Source: JAAYZK01 sp964535025 (GTDB lineage: Bacteria > Planctomycetota > Phycisphaerae > SM23-33 > FEN-1343). From it: a stretch of DNA of 14,511 nucleotides. The number at the start of each line of letters is the position of its first letter. Positions within the stretch are counted from its first letter, which is position 1. Of this stretch, positions 6,205-14,511 are shown in pieces. Where the stretch lies: assembly GCA_964535025.1 (NCBI GenBank), contig CAZHRW010000072.1, positions 1 through 14,511 on the forward strand, read 5' to 3'. Both the position numbers and the translations under genes were made by a program. The notes under the pieces are model-generated. The model was not told the DNA's origin. It saw only the letters and a program-made list of their open reading frames with translations, and ran no database searches.

Positions 6205-6289
6205 ACCGAGGAGATCCTTGACCGTCACAGGGCCGCAGTCCTGTGCACCTTCCTCTAGTCCATGGTTCGCCTGCCGCGGCGAAAAGACA

Positions 6290-6316
6290 AGGCCCTGCGG
6301 AAAAACGCGCAGGCCC
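6290..6316 (-). terminator. Weak terminator-like hairpin after the GH3 gene
   Basis: On the minus strand GGGCCTGCG (6316-6308) pairs with CGCAGGGCC (6299-6291) with one mismatch, around a T-rich loop. The T-containing stretch TTGTCTTTT follows. It begins 24 bases after the GH3 stop codon. The T-tract is interrupted, so termination would be partial, with the stronger hairpin at 5990-6038 as back-up. Confidence 0.4.
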
Positions 6317-6340
6317 CGCCGGTGCAGAGGCTTGGCAGTC

Positions 6341-8827
6341 TCAGCCCGCGTAGGTCAGCCGTGCGGTAAGGCCCTCGCGGCTGTGGGGGCCGACCTGGAT
6401 ATCGAAGGCGCCGTCCTCGGCGGTCCAGGCGTTGGCGGCCTCGTCGAAGAACGCAAGGTCCATCGCCGTCAGCGGCAGCGTGACGGTGGTCGTTTCCCCC
6501 GGCGCCAGGTCGACCTTGGCGAAGCCCTTCAGTTCCCGCACGGGGCGGGGGACGGAAGCGTCCACGTCTCGGACGTACAACTGCACGATTTCCTTTCCCC
6601 GCCGATCGCCGGTGTTGGTGACGTCGACGGACACCTCGACCGTCTCGCCGGCGGCCAGGGTCTCGCTGGAGAGGCGCAGGTTCGCATAGGCGAAGGTCGT
6701 GTACGACAGGCCGAAGCCGAAGGGGAAGGCCGGGTCGATCCGGCGGGTGTCGTAGTGGCGGTAGCCGACGAAGATGCCCTCGGCGTAGGTGACGGACGTG
6801 CCGTCGCCGGGGTAGTTGCCCCAGGCCGGGTTGTCGGCCAGGCGGACGGGGAAGGTCGTCGGCAGCTTGCCGGAAGGGCTTTCGTCGCCGGCGAGAATGC
6901 TCGCCAGCGCCGTTCCGCCTTCCTGCCCGCCGTACCAGGTATCGAGGACCGCCTTGACGTCGTCGATCCAGCCGGTGACGTTGATGGGCGTGCCGTTGGC
7001 CAGGACGACGACGGTGTTGGGGTTGGCGGCGGCGACCGCGCGGATCAGCTCGACCTGGCGGCCGGGCAGGTCCAGTGTCGTGCGGTCGTCCGAGCCGCCC
7101 TCGTGGCGGTTGCACAGGCCGGCGCAGACGACGGCGACGTCGGCGTCTTTGGCGGCGGCGACGGCGCGTTCGAGGGGATCGGCCCAGCCGGGGACGGTCC
7201 ATTCCAGCCGGAGGGCGGACTTGTTGGCGATCTTGTAGAACTCCAGGCGGACGGCCACGGGTTTGCCGGCTTCGAGGTCGACCTCGACGTCGCCTTCGTA
7301 GTCGGCGCCGCGGCTGATGTCCTTGTGCTCGCCGAGGCCCTGGCCCCAGCGGCTGATGACCAGATCGTCGTCGATGTACAGGCGAAAGCCCCCGTCGGTG
7401 CACAGGACGCCGAGCGTGTACCGCCCGGTGACCGGCGGGACGAGCCGCCCGGTCCATCGTGCGGACCACTGGTTCCGCCGGACGCGGTCGCCGGGGGCGG
7501 CCCAGCCCCAGGAGAAGTCGACCTGCGCGTGGGTCGTGGTGTGGATGGGCTCGCCGTCGAGGGCCTGGTTGTTGAAGAACGCCGCATGCAGCCCCGCCGA
7601 GCCGCGAGCGTCGGTAAGGTAGTCTTCGGTGATGACGGACCGCTCGCCGAGGTGCGAGCAGCCTTCCTCGTAGACGACGCGGACCTCGTCGCCGCACCGG
7701 CTGCGGAGGCCGGCCAGCGGCCCGATTGCGTAGAGTGGCGAAACCGACGCGCTGCCGCCGCCGCCGAGGCGGGCCTGCTCGGCGTTGGGGCCGGTGACGA
7801 GGATCGTATCGAGTTTCGACAGATCGAGCGGCAGGAAGGCGTCGTCGTTCTTGAGCAGGACGATCGCCTCGGTCGCGACCTGCCGGGCCACCTCGCCATG
7901 GGCCGGAGCGCCCAACTGGTCCGGCGACGGCTCGACGGTTCGGTCCATGCGGCCGGTCTTGACGATCGCGCGGAGCAGCCGGCGGACGTGGTCGTCGAGA
8001 TCGGCCTCCGTCATCAACCCCTCGCTCAGGGCCGCCTGGAGGTCGACGGGCCGCATCCACTTGCCGGGGCCGGGCATCTCGAGGTCCAGCCCGCTGGTCA
8101 GGACGTCGCGGTTGTGCGTCCCGCGCCAGTCGGAGACGATGAAGCCGTCGAAGCCCCACGTGTCCTTGACGATCTCGGTCAGCAGGTGGCGGTTGGAGGA
8201 GCTGTGGTGGCCGTTGAGCCCGTTATAGCAGGTCATGATCGCCCAGGGTTTGGCCTCGGCGACGGGGATGCGGAAGTTCGGCAGGTAGATCTCCCGCAGC
8301 GTCCGCTCGTCCATGCGGACGTCCAGTTCCCCCTGGTCGGCCTGCTGGTTGTTGGCGGTGCAGCCCTTGAGGCAGGCGCCGGCGCCGGCGGACTGGATGC
8401 CCCGCACGAGGGCCGCGGCCAGCTTGCCGGCGAGGTGGGGATCTTCGCTGTAGCACTCGTAGTGGCGGCCGTTGAGGGGCACGCGGTGGATGTTGACCAT
8501 CGGGCCCAGCAGGATGGCGTTGCCCGAGGCGAGGACCTCGCGCCCCAGCGCGGCGCCCAGGGTCTCCAGCAGGTCGGCATTCCACGTCGAGGCCTGGCCG
8601 ACGGCCGTGGGGAAGCACGTGGCGCACGTGCGTTCCTGGTCGGTCGCCGTGACGCCGTGCCCGCAGTCGGTCATGCGGATCGACGGCACGCCCAGCCGCT
8701 CGACGCCCCGCAGAAACCACATTCCGTCCCCGCAGAGCATCGCGATCTTCTCCTCCGTCGTCATCTGCTCGAGCAGCGTTGCGACCCGCTGCTCGACGTT
8801 CACCTGGGGTGTCCGACTCGTAGCCAT
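6341..8827 (-). CDS. Glycoside hydrolase family 3 beta-glycosidase with inserted PA14 domain
   Basis: An 828-residue retaining beta-glycosidase (beta-glucosidase or beta-xylosidase type). The N-terminal TIM-barrel (about 15-300) carries the nucleophile Asp233 in GFIVSDWRGTHN and the GRHYECYSEDP substrate loop (120-130). The second alpha/beta domain is interrupted by a PA14-like carbohydrate-binding module (about 410-545, with SARWTGRLVPPVTGRYTLGV). It resumes with RHEGGSDDR, whose Glu576 is the likely acid/base. A fibronectin-III-like domain (GFGLSYTTFAY, then VDVTNTGDRRGKEIVQLYV) closes the protein. The usual substrate-binding Lys-His pair is Lys154-Gly155 here (CLKGCTANN), an odd replacement. 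No signal peptide is seen, so it probably acts on imported oligosaccharides. The ATG at 8827 follows GAAGGAAG. No partner transporter is in the window. Confidence 0.93.
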   Translation of the reverse strand: MATSRTPQVNVEQRVATLLEQMTTEEKIAMLCGDGMWFLRGVERLGVPSIRMTDCGHGVTATDQERTCATCFPTAVGQASTWNADLLETLGAALGREVLASGNAILLGPMVNIHRVPLNGRHYECYSEDPHLAGKLAAALVRGIQSAGAGACLKGCTANNQQADQGELDVRMDERTLREIYLPNFRIPVAEAKPWAIMTCYNGLNGHHSSSNRHLLTEIVKDTWGFDGFIVSDWRGTHNRDVLTSGLDLEMPGPGKWMRPVDLQAALSEGLMTEADLDDHVRRLLRAIVKTGRMDRTVEPSPDQLGAPAHGEVARQVATEAIVLLKNDDAFLPLDLSKLDTILVTGPNAEQARLGGGGSASVSPLYAIGPLAGLRSRCGDEVRVVYEEGCSHLGERSVITEDYLTDARGSAGLHAAFFNNQALDGEPIHTTTHAQVDFSWGWAAPGDRVRRNQWSARWTGRLVPPVTGRYTLGVLCTDGGFRLYIDDDLVISRWGQGLGEHKDISRGADYEGDVEVDLEAGKPVAVRLEFYKIANKSALRLEWTVPGWADPLERAVAAAKDADVAVVCAGLCNRHEGGSDDRTTLDLPGRQVELIRAVAAANPNTVVVLANGTPINVTGWIDDVKAVLDTWYGGQEGGTALASILAGDESPSGKLPTTFPVRLADNPAWGNYPGDGTSVTYAEGIFVGYRHYDTRRIDPAFPFGFGLSYTTFAYANLRLSSETLAAGETVEVSVDVTNTGDRRGKEIVQLYVRDVDASVPRPVRELKGFAKVDLAPGETTTVTLPLTAMDLAFFDEAANAWTAEDGAFDIQVGPHSREGLTARLTYAG

Positions 8828-9143
8828 CTTGTCTTCCTTCAGTTAGACCGCGGTGCCGGCGCGACAACTCGAACCTCGAAACTCGAAACTCGAAATCCGA
8901 ACCAAACTCGAAACGGCCAGAACGGCTGAAACGGCAAACGACAACGACGGCGGCCGGCACTGGCCGGGAAACTCGAAACAACTTCAGGACGGTAAAACGG
9001 AAAAGGATCAAAGCAGGGCCCCCGGCCGTTTTTCCGTTTGCCGTGTTTATTCGTTTGAGATTTGTTTCGGATTTCGTGCTTCGGATTTCGGATTTCCCAC
9101 CAGGTGCTCAGGCTTGAGGGCACACGCTCAACAGGCAAGGCGT
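8828..9143. repeat. Intergenic inverted pair of heptamer-repeat arrays
   Basis: The 316-base gap between the GH3 start and the guaA stop contains two related A-rich arrays in opposite orientation. The left one (8868-8902, plus strand) is CTCGAAC, three CTCGAAA and TCCGAAC. The right one (about 9068-9096, minus strand) is built from ATCCGAA and GCACGAA units. Bases 8891-8915 (starting CGAAATCCGAA) and 9052-9076 read on the minus strand match over about 25 bases with few differences and one indel, and both are followed by an ACGGCAAACG segment. Such CGAAATCC-type arrays recur between genes in planctomycete genomes as I recall. No gene or convincing promoter was found in the gap other than the GH3 ribosome binding site. 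Confidence 0.65.
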
Positions 9144-10694
<1,551 letters not shown>

Positions 10695-10769
10695 CTCGGT
10701 TCCTCTGTGCGTGCCTGCGGGGGCTCCCGGGGCGTCGCGGCACGGCCCGCCCGGCCAAGCAAGCGGGCG

Positions 10770-10798
10770 ATTGTACCGGCCGCGACCACCACCGGCAA
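10770..10798 (-). promoter_or_regulatory. guaA promoter
   Basis: The minus strand has -35 TTGCCG (10793-10798), a 17-base spacer and -10 TACAAT (10770-10775). This gives a leader of about 70 bases before the GTG at 10694. The leader is GC-rich with no recognised purine riboswitch. Confidence 0.65.
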
Positions 10799-10918
10799 GG
10801 CGGGGTGGCCGGATAAATCCCGCGTAAAGCTTCGAAGGCCGTGTGGACGATAGTCAAGTATCGGATGTGGAGACTCTTGGCCTCGGGGGTGTTGGCCACA
10901 GCAATGCATGTGGAGCCT

Positions 10919-11260
10919 ATGACCGGGCGGCAGACAGGGCCGGACCAATGGTTGGCCCATTACGATCCCGTGGAACGGGATGCCATTCTGGATCACAAGT
11001 ATTTCCTCGGGATCGAGATGGGCTTCGATCCGGGCGTGCTTTGCGCCATCGAGAGCTGGGAGGCCCGCTATGCCGCCCAGTGGCGGCGGCGGCGGTTGGC
11101 GTCGGATTGGGCGGCCCAGTGCGTCGAGATCGAACGCTACCGCGGCGAACTGGCCCGCAACGGTCACGCGGAGATCTCCCTGGAGGACGCCGCCCGCGGC
11201 TGGATCGCCTCGCACGCGGACGAGTGGCGGCGCCGGCAGACGCACCGGCGGTCGATCTGA
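10919..11260 (+). CDS. Uncharacterised small protein with duplicated W...A..WRRR motif
   Basis: I do not recognise a named family. The frame ends in TGA at 11258-11260 and is open from 10841. I chose the ATG at 10919 (113 residues, MTGRQTGPDQW) because sequence before it looks non-coding; ATG codons at 10865 and 10904 are alternatives, and GGAG sits only 3 bases before the chosen start. The protein is charged, tryptophan- and arginine-rich and lacks membrane segments or a signal peptide. A helical motif occurs twice: AIESWEARYAAQWRRRR and, about 50 residues later, AARGWIASHADEWRRRQ. It stands alone on the plus strand between guaA and guaB, converging on guaB with a 28-base gap. Codon use matches its neighbours, supporting a real gene. 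Confidence 0.65.
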   Translation: MTGRQTGPDQWLAHYDPVERDAILDHKYFLGIEMGFDPGVLCAIESWEARYAAQWRRRRLASDWAAQCVEIERYRGELARNGHAEISLEDAARGWIASHADEWRRRQTHRRSI

Positions 11261-11266
11261 TACGCG

Positions 11267-11284
11267 CGCCGCGGGACGGCGGCG
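11267..11284. terminator. Short GC palindrome between convergent genes
   Basis: CGCCGC (11267-11272) and GCGGCG (11279-11284) form a perfect 6-bp stem in the 28-base gap between the two convergent stop codons. Its place suits a bidirectional terminator, but there is no T-run and G/C palindromes arise by chance in DNA of this composition. Confidence 0.25.
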
Positions 11285-11288
11285 GTTC

Positions 11289-12755
11289 TTACTCTTCCCA
11301 GCTCATCCCCACCGAGTAGTTCGGCGCTTCGGCGGTGATGGTGATGTCGTGGGGGTGGCTCTCGGCGAGCGTGGCGTTCGAGGTTCGCAGGAAGGTCGCC
11401 TCCGTGCGGAGCCGTTCGATGGTCGCCGTTCCGCAGTGGTCCATGCCGCTGCGAAGCCCGCCGAGCATCTGGTGGACGAAATCGGCCAGGGCGCCCCGGT
11501 AGGGGACGCGGCCTTCCACGCCCTCGGGGACGAGCTTGGCGCGATCGTTGCGGTCCTGGTTGTACCGGTCGGCCGAGCCGGAGAGCATGGCGTCCATCGA
11601 GCCCATCCCGCGATAGGTCTTGAAGCGTCGGCCCTTGTAGATGATCAACTCCCCGGGCGACTCGTCCAGCCCCGCCAGCAGGCTGCCCATCATGACCGAC
11701 GACGCCCCGGCGGCCAGGGCCTTGACGATGTCGCCGCTGTGGCGAACGCCGCCGTCGGCGATCACGGGCACCCCGTGGGCGTCGCCGACGCGGGCGGTCT
11801 CGCTGATGGCGGTGACCTGGGGCACGCCGACGCCGCTGATCACGCGGGTGGTGCAGATGGCCCCGGGCCCGATCCCCACCCGCAGCCCGTCGGCCCCGGC
11901 GGCGATGAGGTCCTCGGCGGCGCCCGCCGTGGCGATGTTGCCGGCGATCACGTCGATGTCGCAGGTGGCCTTGATCTGCTTGATCGTCTCGACCACGATC
12001 TCCTTGTGGCCGTGCGAGGTGTCGACGACGATCACGTCGACGTCCTTGGCGATCAGTTTCTCGACGCGGCCGAAGTCCAGGACGCCGACGGCCCCGCCGA
12101 CGCGGAGGCGGCCGCGGGCGTCCTTGCAGCTGCGGGGGAACTGGCGGAGCTTCTCGATGTCGCGCATCGTGATCATGCCGGCCAGCTTGCCGTGCTTGTC
12201 GACCAGCGGGAGCTTCTCGACCTTCGCCTCGTTGAGGATTTTCTCGGCGTCGTCCAGCGAGGTATTGGGCGGGGCGGTGACGAGGCCCTCGGCGGTCATC
12301 ACCTCGCTGACGGGCCCCTCGCCGGAATAGAACTTCATGTCGCGCCGGGTCAGGATGCCCACCACGCGGCCGTCGCCGTTGACGATGGGAAAGCCGCTGA
12401 CCTTGTGCTCGGCCATCATCCGCCGGGCGGTATCCATGGAGTCCTCGGGCCGCAGCGTGATCGGGTCGACGATGATGCCGTTCTCGCTTCGCTTGACCGA
12501 CTCGACCTCCAGGGCCTGGGCGTTGGGCGAGAGGTTGCGATGGATGATGCCGATCCCGCCCTCCTGGGCCAGGGCGATGGCCAGGGGCCCTTCCGTGACC
12601 GTGTCCATCGGGGCCGAGACCAGCGGGATCCGCAGGCCGATGTTCCGCGTGAGCCGCGTGGTCATGTCCACGTTGGCCGGGTCCACGGTGCTGGCGGCGG
12701 GCACGAGCAGGACGTCGTCGAATGTGATGCCTTCGCCGAGAATTCTGTTGAGCAT
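11289..12755 (-). CDS. guaB: Inosine-5'-monophosphate dehydrogenase
   Basis: Oxidises IMP to XMP with NAD+, the rate-limiting step towards GMP, in the cytoplasm. The 488-residue protein starts ILGEGITFDDVLLVPA, typical of the family. A tandem CBS (Bateman) regulatory module occupies about 95-205, between the two halves of the TIM barrel. The catalytic loop is GIGPGAICTTRV with Cys301, the IMP site includes DGGVRHSGD and YRGMGSMDAM (about 381-390), and the flap has EGVEGRVPYRG. CBS domains in this enzyme bind ATP/GTP and allow feedback control. The start at 12755 has GGAGG very close to the ATG with AAAGG slightly further out. Convergent with the small gene at 10919-11260 and divergent from bioF. 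Confidence 0.98.
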   Translation of the reverse strand: MLNRILGEGITFDDVLLVPAASTVDPANVDMTTRLTRNIGLRIPLVSAPMDTVTEGPLAIALAQEGGIGIIHRNLSPNAQALEVESVKRSENGIIVDPITLRPEDSMDTARRMMAEHKVSGFPIVNGDGRVVGILTRRDMKFYSGEGPVSEVMTAEGLVTAPPNTSLDDAEKILNEAKVEKLPLVDKHGKLAGMITMRDIEKLRQFPRSCKDARGRLRVGGAVGVLDFGRVEKLIAKDVDVIVVDTSHGHKEIVVETIKQIKATCDIDVIAGNIATAGAAEDLIAAGADGLRVGIGPGAICTTRVISGVGVPQVTAISETARVGDAHGVPVIADGGVRHSGDIVKALAAGASSVMMGSLLAGLDESPGELIIYKGRRFKTYRGMGSMDAMLSGSADRYNQDRNDRAKLVPEGVEGRVPYRGALADFVHQMLGGLRSGMDHCGTATIERLRTEATFLRTSNATLAESHPHDITITAEAPNYSVGMSWEE

Positions 12756-12806
12756 CGCCTCCGCCTTTCTGTGGTTATTGAACGCTTGCCGTGGAATGGT
12801 TGGGAT

Positions 12807-12835
12807 AGGGTATTGACAGGGCGGTCGTCTTTCAA
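12807..12835 (-). promoter_or_regulatory. Possible guaB promoter
   Basis: The minus strand has TTGAAA (12830-12835), a 17-base spacer and TACCCT (12807-12812). The -35 match is good and the -10 match poor. It overlaps a plus-strand TTGACA (12813-12818), leaving the 96-base guaB-bioF gap as a compact divergent regulatory region. Confidence 0.3.
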
Positions 12836-12851
12836 CGAAAAACGCGGGCCC

Positions 12852-14030
12852 ATGGCCCGCGATCCGACACCGCTGCCGCGCTGGGACGCCTGGGCGGCCG
12901 ACCTGGCCGCGCTCGATGCCGCCGGCACGTATCGCCGGTGTTCGCCCGTCGGCTCGGCGGCGGCCGCGACGGTGGTTGTCGACGGCCGCGAGATGGTCCA
13001 GCTGGGATCCAACAACTACCTGGGGCTGGCCGACGACCCGGCCGTTCGGCGGGCGGCGGTCGAGGCGATCGAGCGATGGGGCGTCGGCAGCGGCGCCAGC
13101 CGCCTGATCGCCGGGACGACCGGGCCCGTCGAGGCCCTCGAGCGGGACCTGGCGGCGTTCAAGGCCACCGAGGCGGCGGTCGTGACCTCCACGGGCTGGC
13201 AGGCGAACGCCTCGGCCCTGGCGGCCCTGGCGGCGCCCGGCGACCTGATCCTCTCGGACAAGCTCAACCACGCCAGCATCCTCGACGGCGCCAGGGCGAC
13301 CGGGGCGCTGCTGCGGACGTACCCCCACGGGGACGGCGACCGCCTGCGGGCCCTGCTGGACCGCCTGCGGCCGCGCCACCGGCGCTGCGTGATCATCACC
13401 GACGGGCTGTTCAGCATGGACGGCGACGTGGCCCCGCTGGCGGAGTTGGTGCGGCTGAAGGGGGACTACGACGCCATCCTCGTCGTCGACGACGCCCACG
13501 CCACCGGCGTGCTCGGCGCCGGCGGTCGCGGCTCGGCCGAGGCGGCCGGTGTGGCCGAGGGCGTGGACGTGACGGTCGGGACGCTCAGCAAGGCCCTCGG
13601 CGGCCTGGGGGGCTTCGTGGCCGGCCCGGCGGCGGTAATCGAGACGATCGTCAATCGCGCCAGGCCCTTCATCTACACCACGGCCCTGCCCGCGGCCCTG
13701 GCGGCGGCGGCACGCGAGGCCCTGCGAATCGTGCGCGACGAGCCCGAGCGGCGCCGCACGTGTCTGGCCCTGGCCGAACGGCTGCGGCGCGCCCTGCGGG
13801 GCGCCGGGCTCGACACCGGCGCCGCGACGGCGCAGATCATCCCGATCCTCCTGGGCTCGCCGGCCCGCGCCGTGGCCGCGGCCCGCCGCTGCGCCGCCGC
13901 GGGGCTGCTGGTGCCCGCCATCCGCCCGCCGACGGTCCCCCCGGGCGGCTCCCGCCTCCGCATCAGCGTCATGGCGACACATGACTGGGCCGACCTGGCC
14001 CGCCTCGTCGACGTCCTCGGCCAGAGGTAA
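12852..14030 (+). CDS. bioF: 8-amino-7-oxononanoate synthase (alpha-oxoamine synthase family)
   Basis: A PLP enzyme that condenses pimeloyl thioester with alanine in biotin synthesis. The 392-residue protein has LGSNNYLGLA at 51-60, the substrate/PLP loop DKLNHASILDG with His140, VVDDAHATGV (211-220, His216 stacking on PLP) and the PLP lysine Lys247 in TVGTLSKALGG. The C-terminal RPPTVPPGGSRLRIS favours BioF over glycine C-acetyltransferase (kbl) or serine palmitoyltransferase, although these relatives share the fold. The ATG at 12852 gives a typical N-terminus but lacks a clear Shine-Dalgarno; a perfect -35 TTGACA lies at 12813-12818 without a good -10. An in-frame TTG at 12813 is a less likely start. 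No other biotin gene is in the window. Confidence 0.88.
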   Translation: MARDPTPLPRWDAWAADLAALDAAGTYRRCSPVGSAAAATVVVDGREMVQLGSNNYLGLADDPAVRRAAVEAIERWGVGSGASRLIAGTTGPVEALERDLAAFKATEAAVVTSTGWQANASALAALAAPGDLILSDKLNHASILDGARATGALLRTYPHGDGDRLRALLDRLRPRHRRCVIITDGLFSMDGDVAPLAELVRLKGDYDAILVVDDAHATGVLGAGGRGSAEAAGVAEGVDVTVGTLSKALGGLGGFVAGPAAVIETIVNRARPFIYTTALPAALAAAAREALRIVRDEPERRRTCLALAERLRRALRGAGLDTGAATAQIIPILLGSPARAVAAARRCAAAGLLVPAIRPPTVPPGGSRLRISVMATHDWADLARLVDVLGQR

Positions 14031-14107
14031 TGCACCGGCGCCGTTGGTCGTTGCCGTTCGACGCCGTTGTTGTACCTCAAGCCCTCCGCCCCGAATTAGA
14101 GGCGCGC

Positions 14108-14146
14108 AAAACGGGAGCGACGGTCTCCGCAGACACCGCCGCTCCC
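14108..14146 (-). terminator. Terminator of the PEP-CTERM gene
   Basis: A 12-bp stem (14113-14124 with 14135-14146) with a 10-base loop is followed on the minus strand by GTTTTGC. One position is G-U in the minus transcript but A-C in the plus transcript, so the direction is minus. It starts 38 bases after the stop of the PEP-CTERM gene. Confidence 0.65.
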
Positions 14147-14183
14147 GGGATAGAACCAACTTCACATCACCCGGATACGACGC

Positions 14184-14511
14184 CTAGCGACGGCGACGGA
14201 TCAGGGCCAGGCCGCCGAGGGCCAGCAGGCCCATCGTGGCCGGCTCGGGGACGGCGTTGAGGCTGTAGCCGCACGTGTCGATGCCCAGGTCGTCGATCAT
14301 CACATTCGTTTCCCAGTCCTGTCTGCCGACGAGGAACTTGATGTTGGACAACTGGTCGTACGACTGGTCCCGCATGCCCCACCATTCGCCACCGGTGGCG
14401 TTCAGGATGACCGCGGGCGTCCCGCCCGCTTCACATGAGAAGTAGCGCGTAGCCTTGGCGGTCATGTCGACCTGGATCCACAGTTCGTACCACGTGTTCG
14501 CGGCGAACGTC
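14184..14511 (-). CDS. PEP-CTERM sorting-domain protein, C-terminal part (5' end outside window)
   Basis: The frame is open to the right edge and ends with TAG at 14184-14186; 108 residues are visible. They end in AVPEPATMGLLALGGLALIRRRR: a Pro-Glu-Pro motif, a hydrophobic helix and an arginine cluster, the tripartite PEP-CTERM signal recognised by exosortase for sorting to the cell surface. Upstream, the visible WYELWIQVDM stretch followed by a beta-rich segment (about 85 residues in all before the PEP motif) resembles the end of a concanavalin-like/LamG beta-sandwich, but too little is seen to be sure. An internal ATG at 14465 is probably not the start because coding sequence continues through it. 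Such tails are typical of Planctomycetota, Verrucomicrobiota and some Proteobacteria. An own terminator follows at 14108-14146. Confidence 0.85.
   Translation of the reverse strand, partial: TFAANTWYELWIQVDMTAKATRYFSCEAGGTPAVILNATGGEWWGMRDQSYDQLSNIKFLVGRQDWETNVMIDDLGIDTCGYSLNAVPEPATMGLLALGGLALIRRRR

Larger units (their letters stand above)
5913..6340. other. 428-base gap between YdjM-like and GH3 genes
   Basis: Besides the -10 box and the strong minus-strand terminator, the stretch holds three hairpins: CACAGG...CCTGTG (about 6226-6245), CCGGTTAAACC-TTGA-GGTTTTACCGG (6179-6204, one mismatch) inside a larger imperfect stem, and a G/C stem just past the GH3 stop. It also holds a weak 35-codon frame. 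The density of structure upstream of a good terminator suggests a long structured 3' UTR of the GH3 mRNA or a small RNA, but I do not recognise a family and see no clear promoter. Confidence 0.4.

Noticed and set aside
5926..6228. 100-codon minus-strand frame beginning MTVKDLLGP
   Set aside because: It reads through the strong terminator at 5990-6038, shows no domain, and has composition unlike the real genes.
8868..8915. CRISPR-like array
   Set aside because: The units are only 7 bases, tandem and without spacers of constant length, and there are no cas genes.
10695..10763. Guanine riboswitch or other purine sensor in the guaA leader
   Set aside because: The leader is very GC-rich and lacks the conserved loops of the purine riboswitch; no alternative terminator pair was seen.
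11289..14165. guaB frame extended far upstream, giving an apparent 958-residue protein
   Set aside because: The extension lies antisense to bioF and is low-complexity; the family N-terminus ILGEGITFDDVLL and a ribosome binding site fix the start at 12755.

Overview
The window is high-GC bacterial DNA, most likely from a member of the Planctomycetota (Phycisphaerae-like). The indications are a C-terminal PEP-CTERM sorting tail on the last gene, a paired MDR/Gfo-Idh-MocA oxidoreductase unit, a PA14-containing GH3 enzyme, and intergenic arrays of CGAAATCC-type heptamers of a kind I recall from planctomycete genomes. The lineage call is an inference. Most of the DNA looks about 65-70% GC by eye; the first 400 bases look clearly lower.

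Left end (1-480): the last 140 codons of a large serine recombinase run rightward into the 3' half of an intact tRNA-Pro(CGG) gene on the opposite strand. This looks like the edge of an integrated element sitting at the tRNA 3' end, with the rest of the element to the left of the window. A hairpin inside the recombinase tail looks like the tRNA terminator.

481-2767: RNase P RNA (rnpB, minus strand, bacterial type A-like) and a PurF-type amidophosphoribosyltransferase (plus strand) are divergently transcribed from a short shared promoter region. The P12 arm of rnpB is enlarged by a palindromic repeat.

2797-5912 (minus): an MDR dehydrogenase and a Gfo/Idh/MocA oxidoreductase form a tight two-gene operon. 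Upstream lies a YdjM-type membrane metal-dependent hydrolase whose -10 box sits so close to its ATG that the mRNA may be leaderless.

5913-9143: a 428-base gap with a strong minus-strand terminator and unexplained conserved-looking structure; a GH3 glycosidase with an inserted PA14 domain (minus); and a 316-base gap holding an inverted pair of A/T-rich heptamer repeats.

9144-14030: guaA (minus), a small uncharacterised plus-strand gene, guaB (minus) and bioF (plus). guaB and guaA carry out the two steps from IMP to GMP, and the PurF-like protein would catalyse the first committed step of purine synthesis, so three purine genes lie within 13 kb, though in separate transcription units.

14184-14511: the 3' end of a PEP-CTERM exported protein (minus), with its terminator, runs off the right edge. 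No CRISPR array, no complete mobile element and no obvious defence or biosynthetic cluster was found. The most unusual signals are the recombinase/tRNA overlap, the repeat inside rnpB, the inverted heptamer arrays, the unfused MDR/Gfo pair and the unexplained 6039-6340 region.
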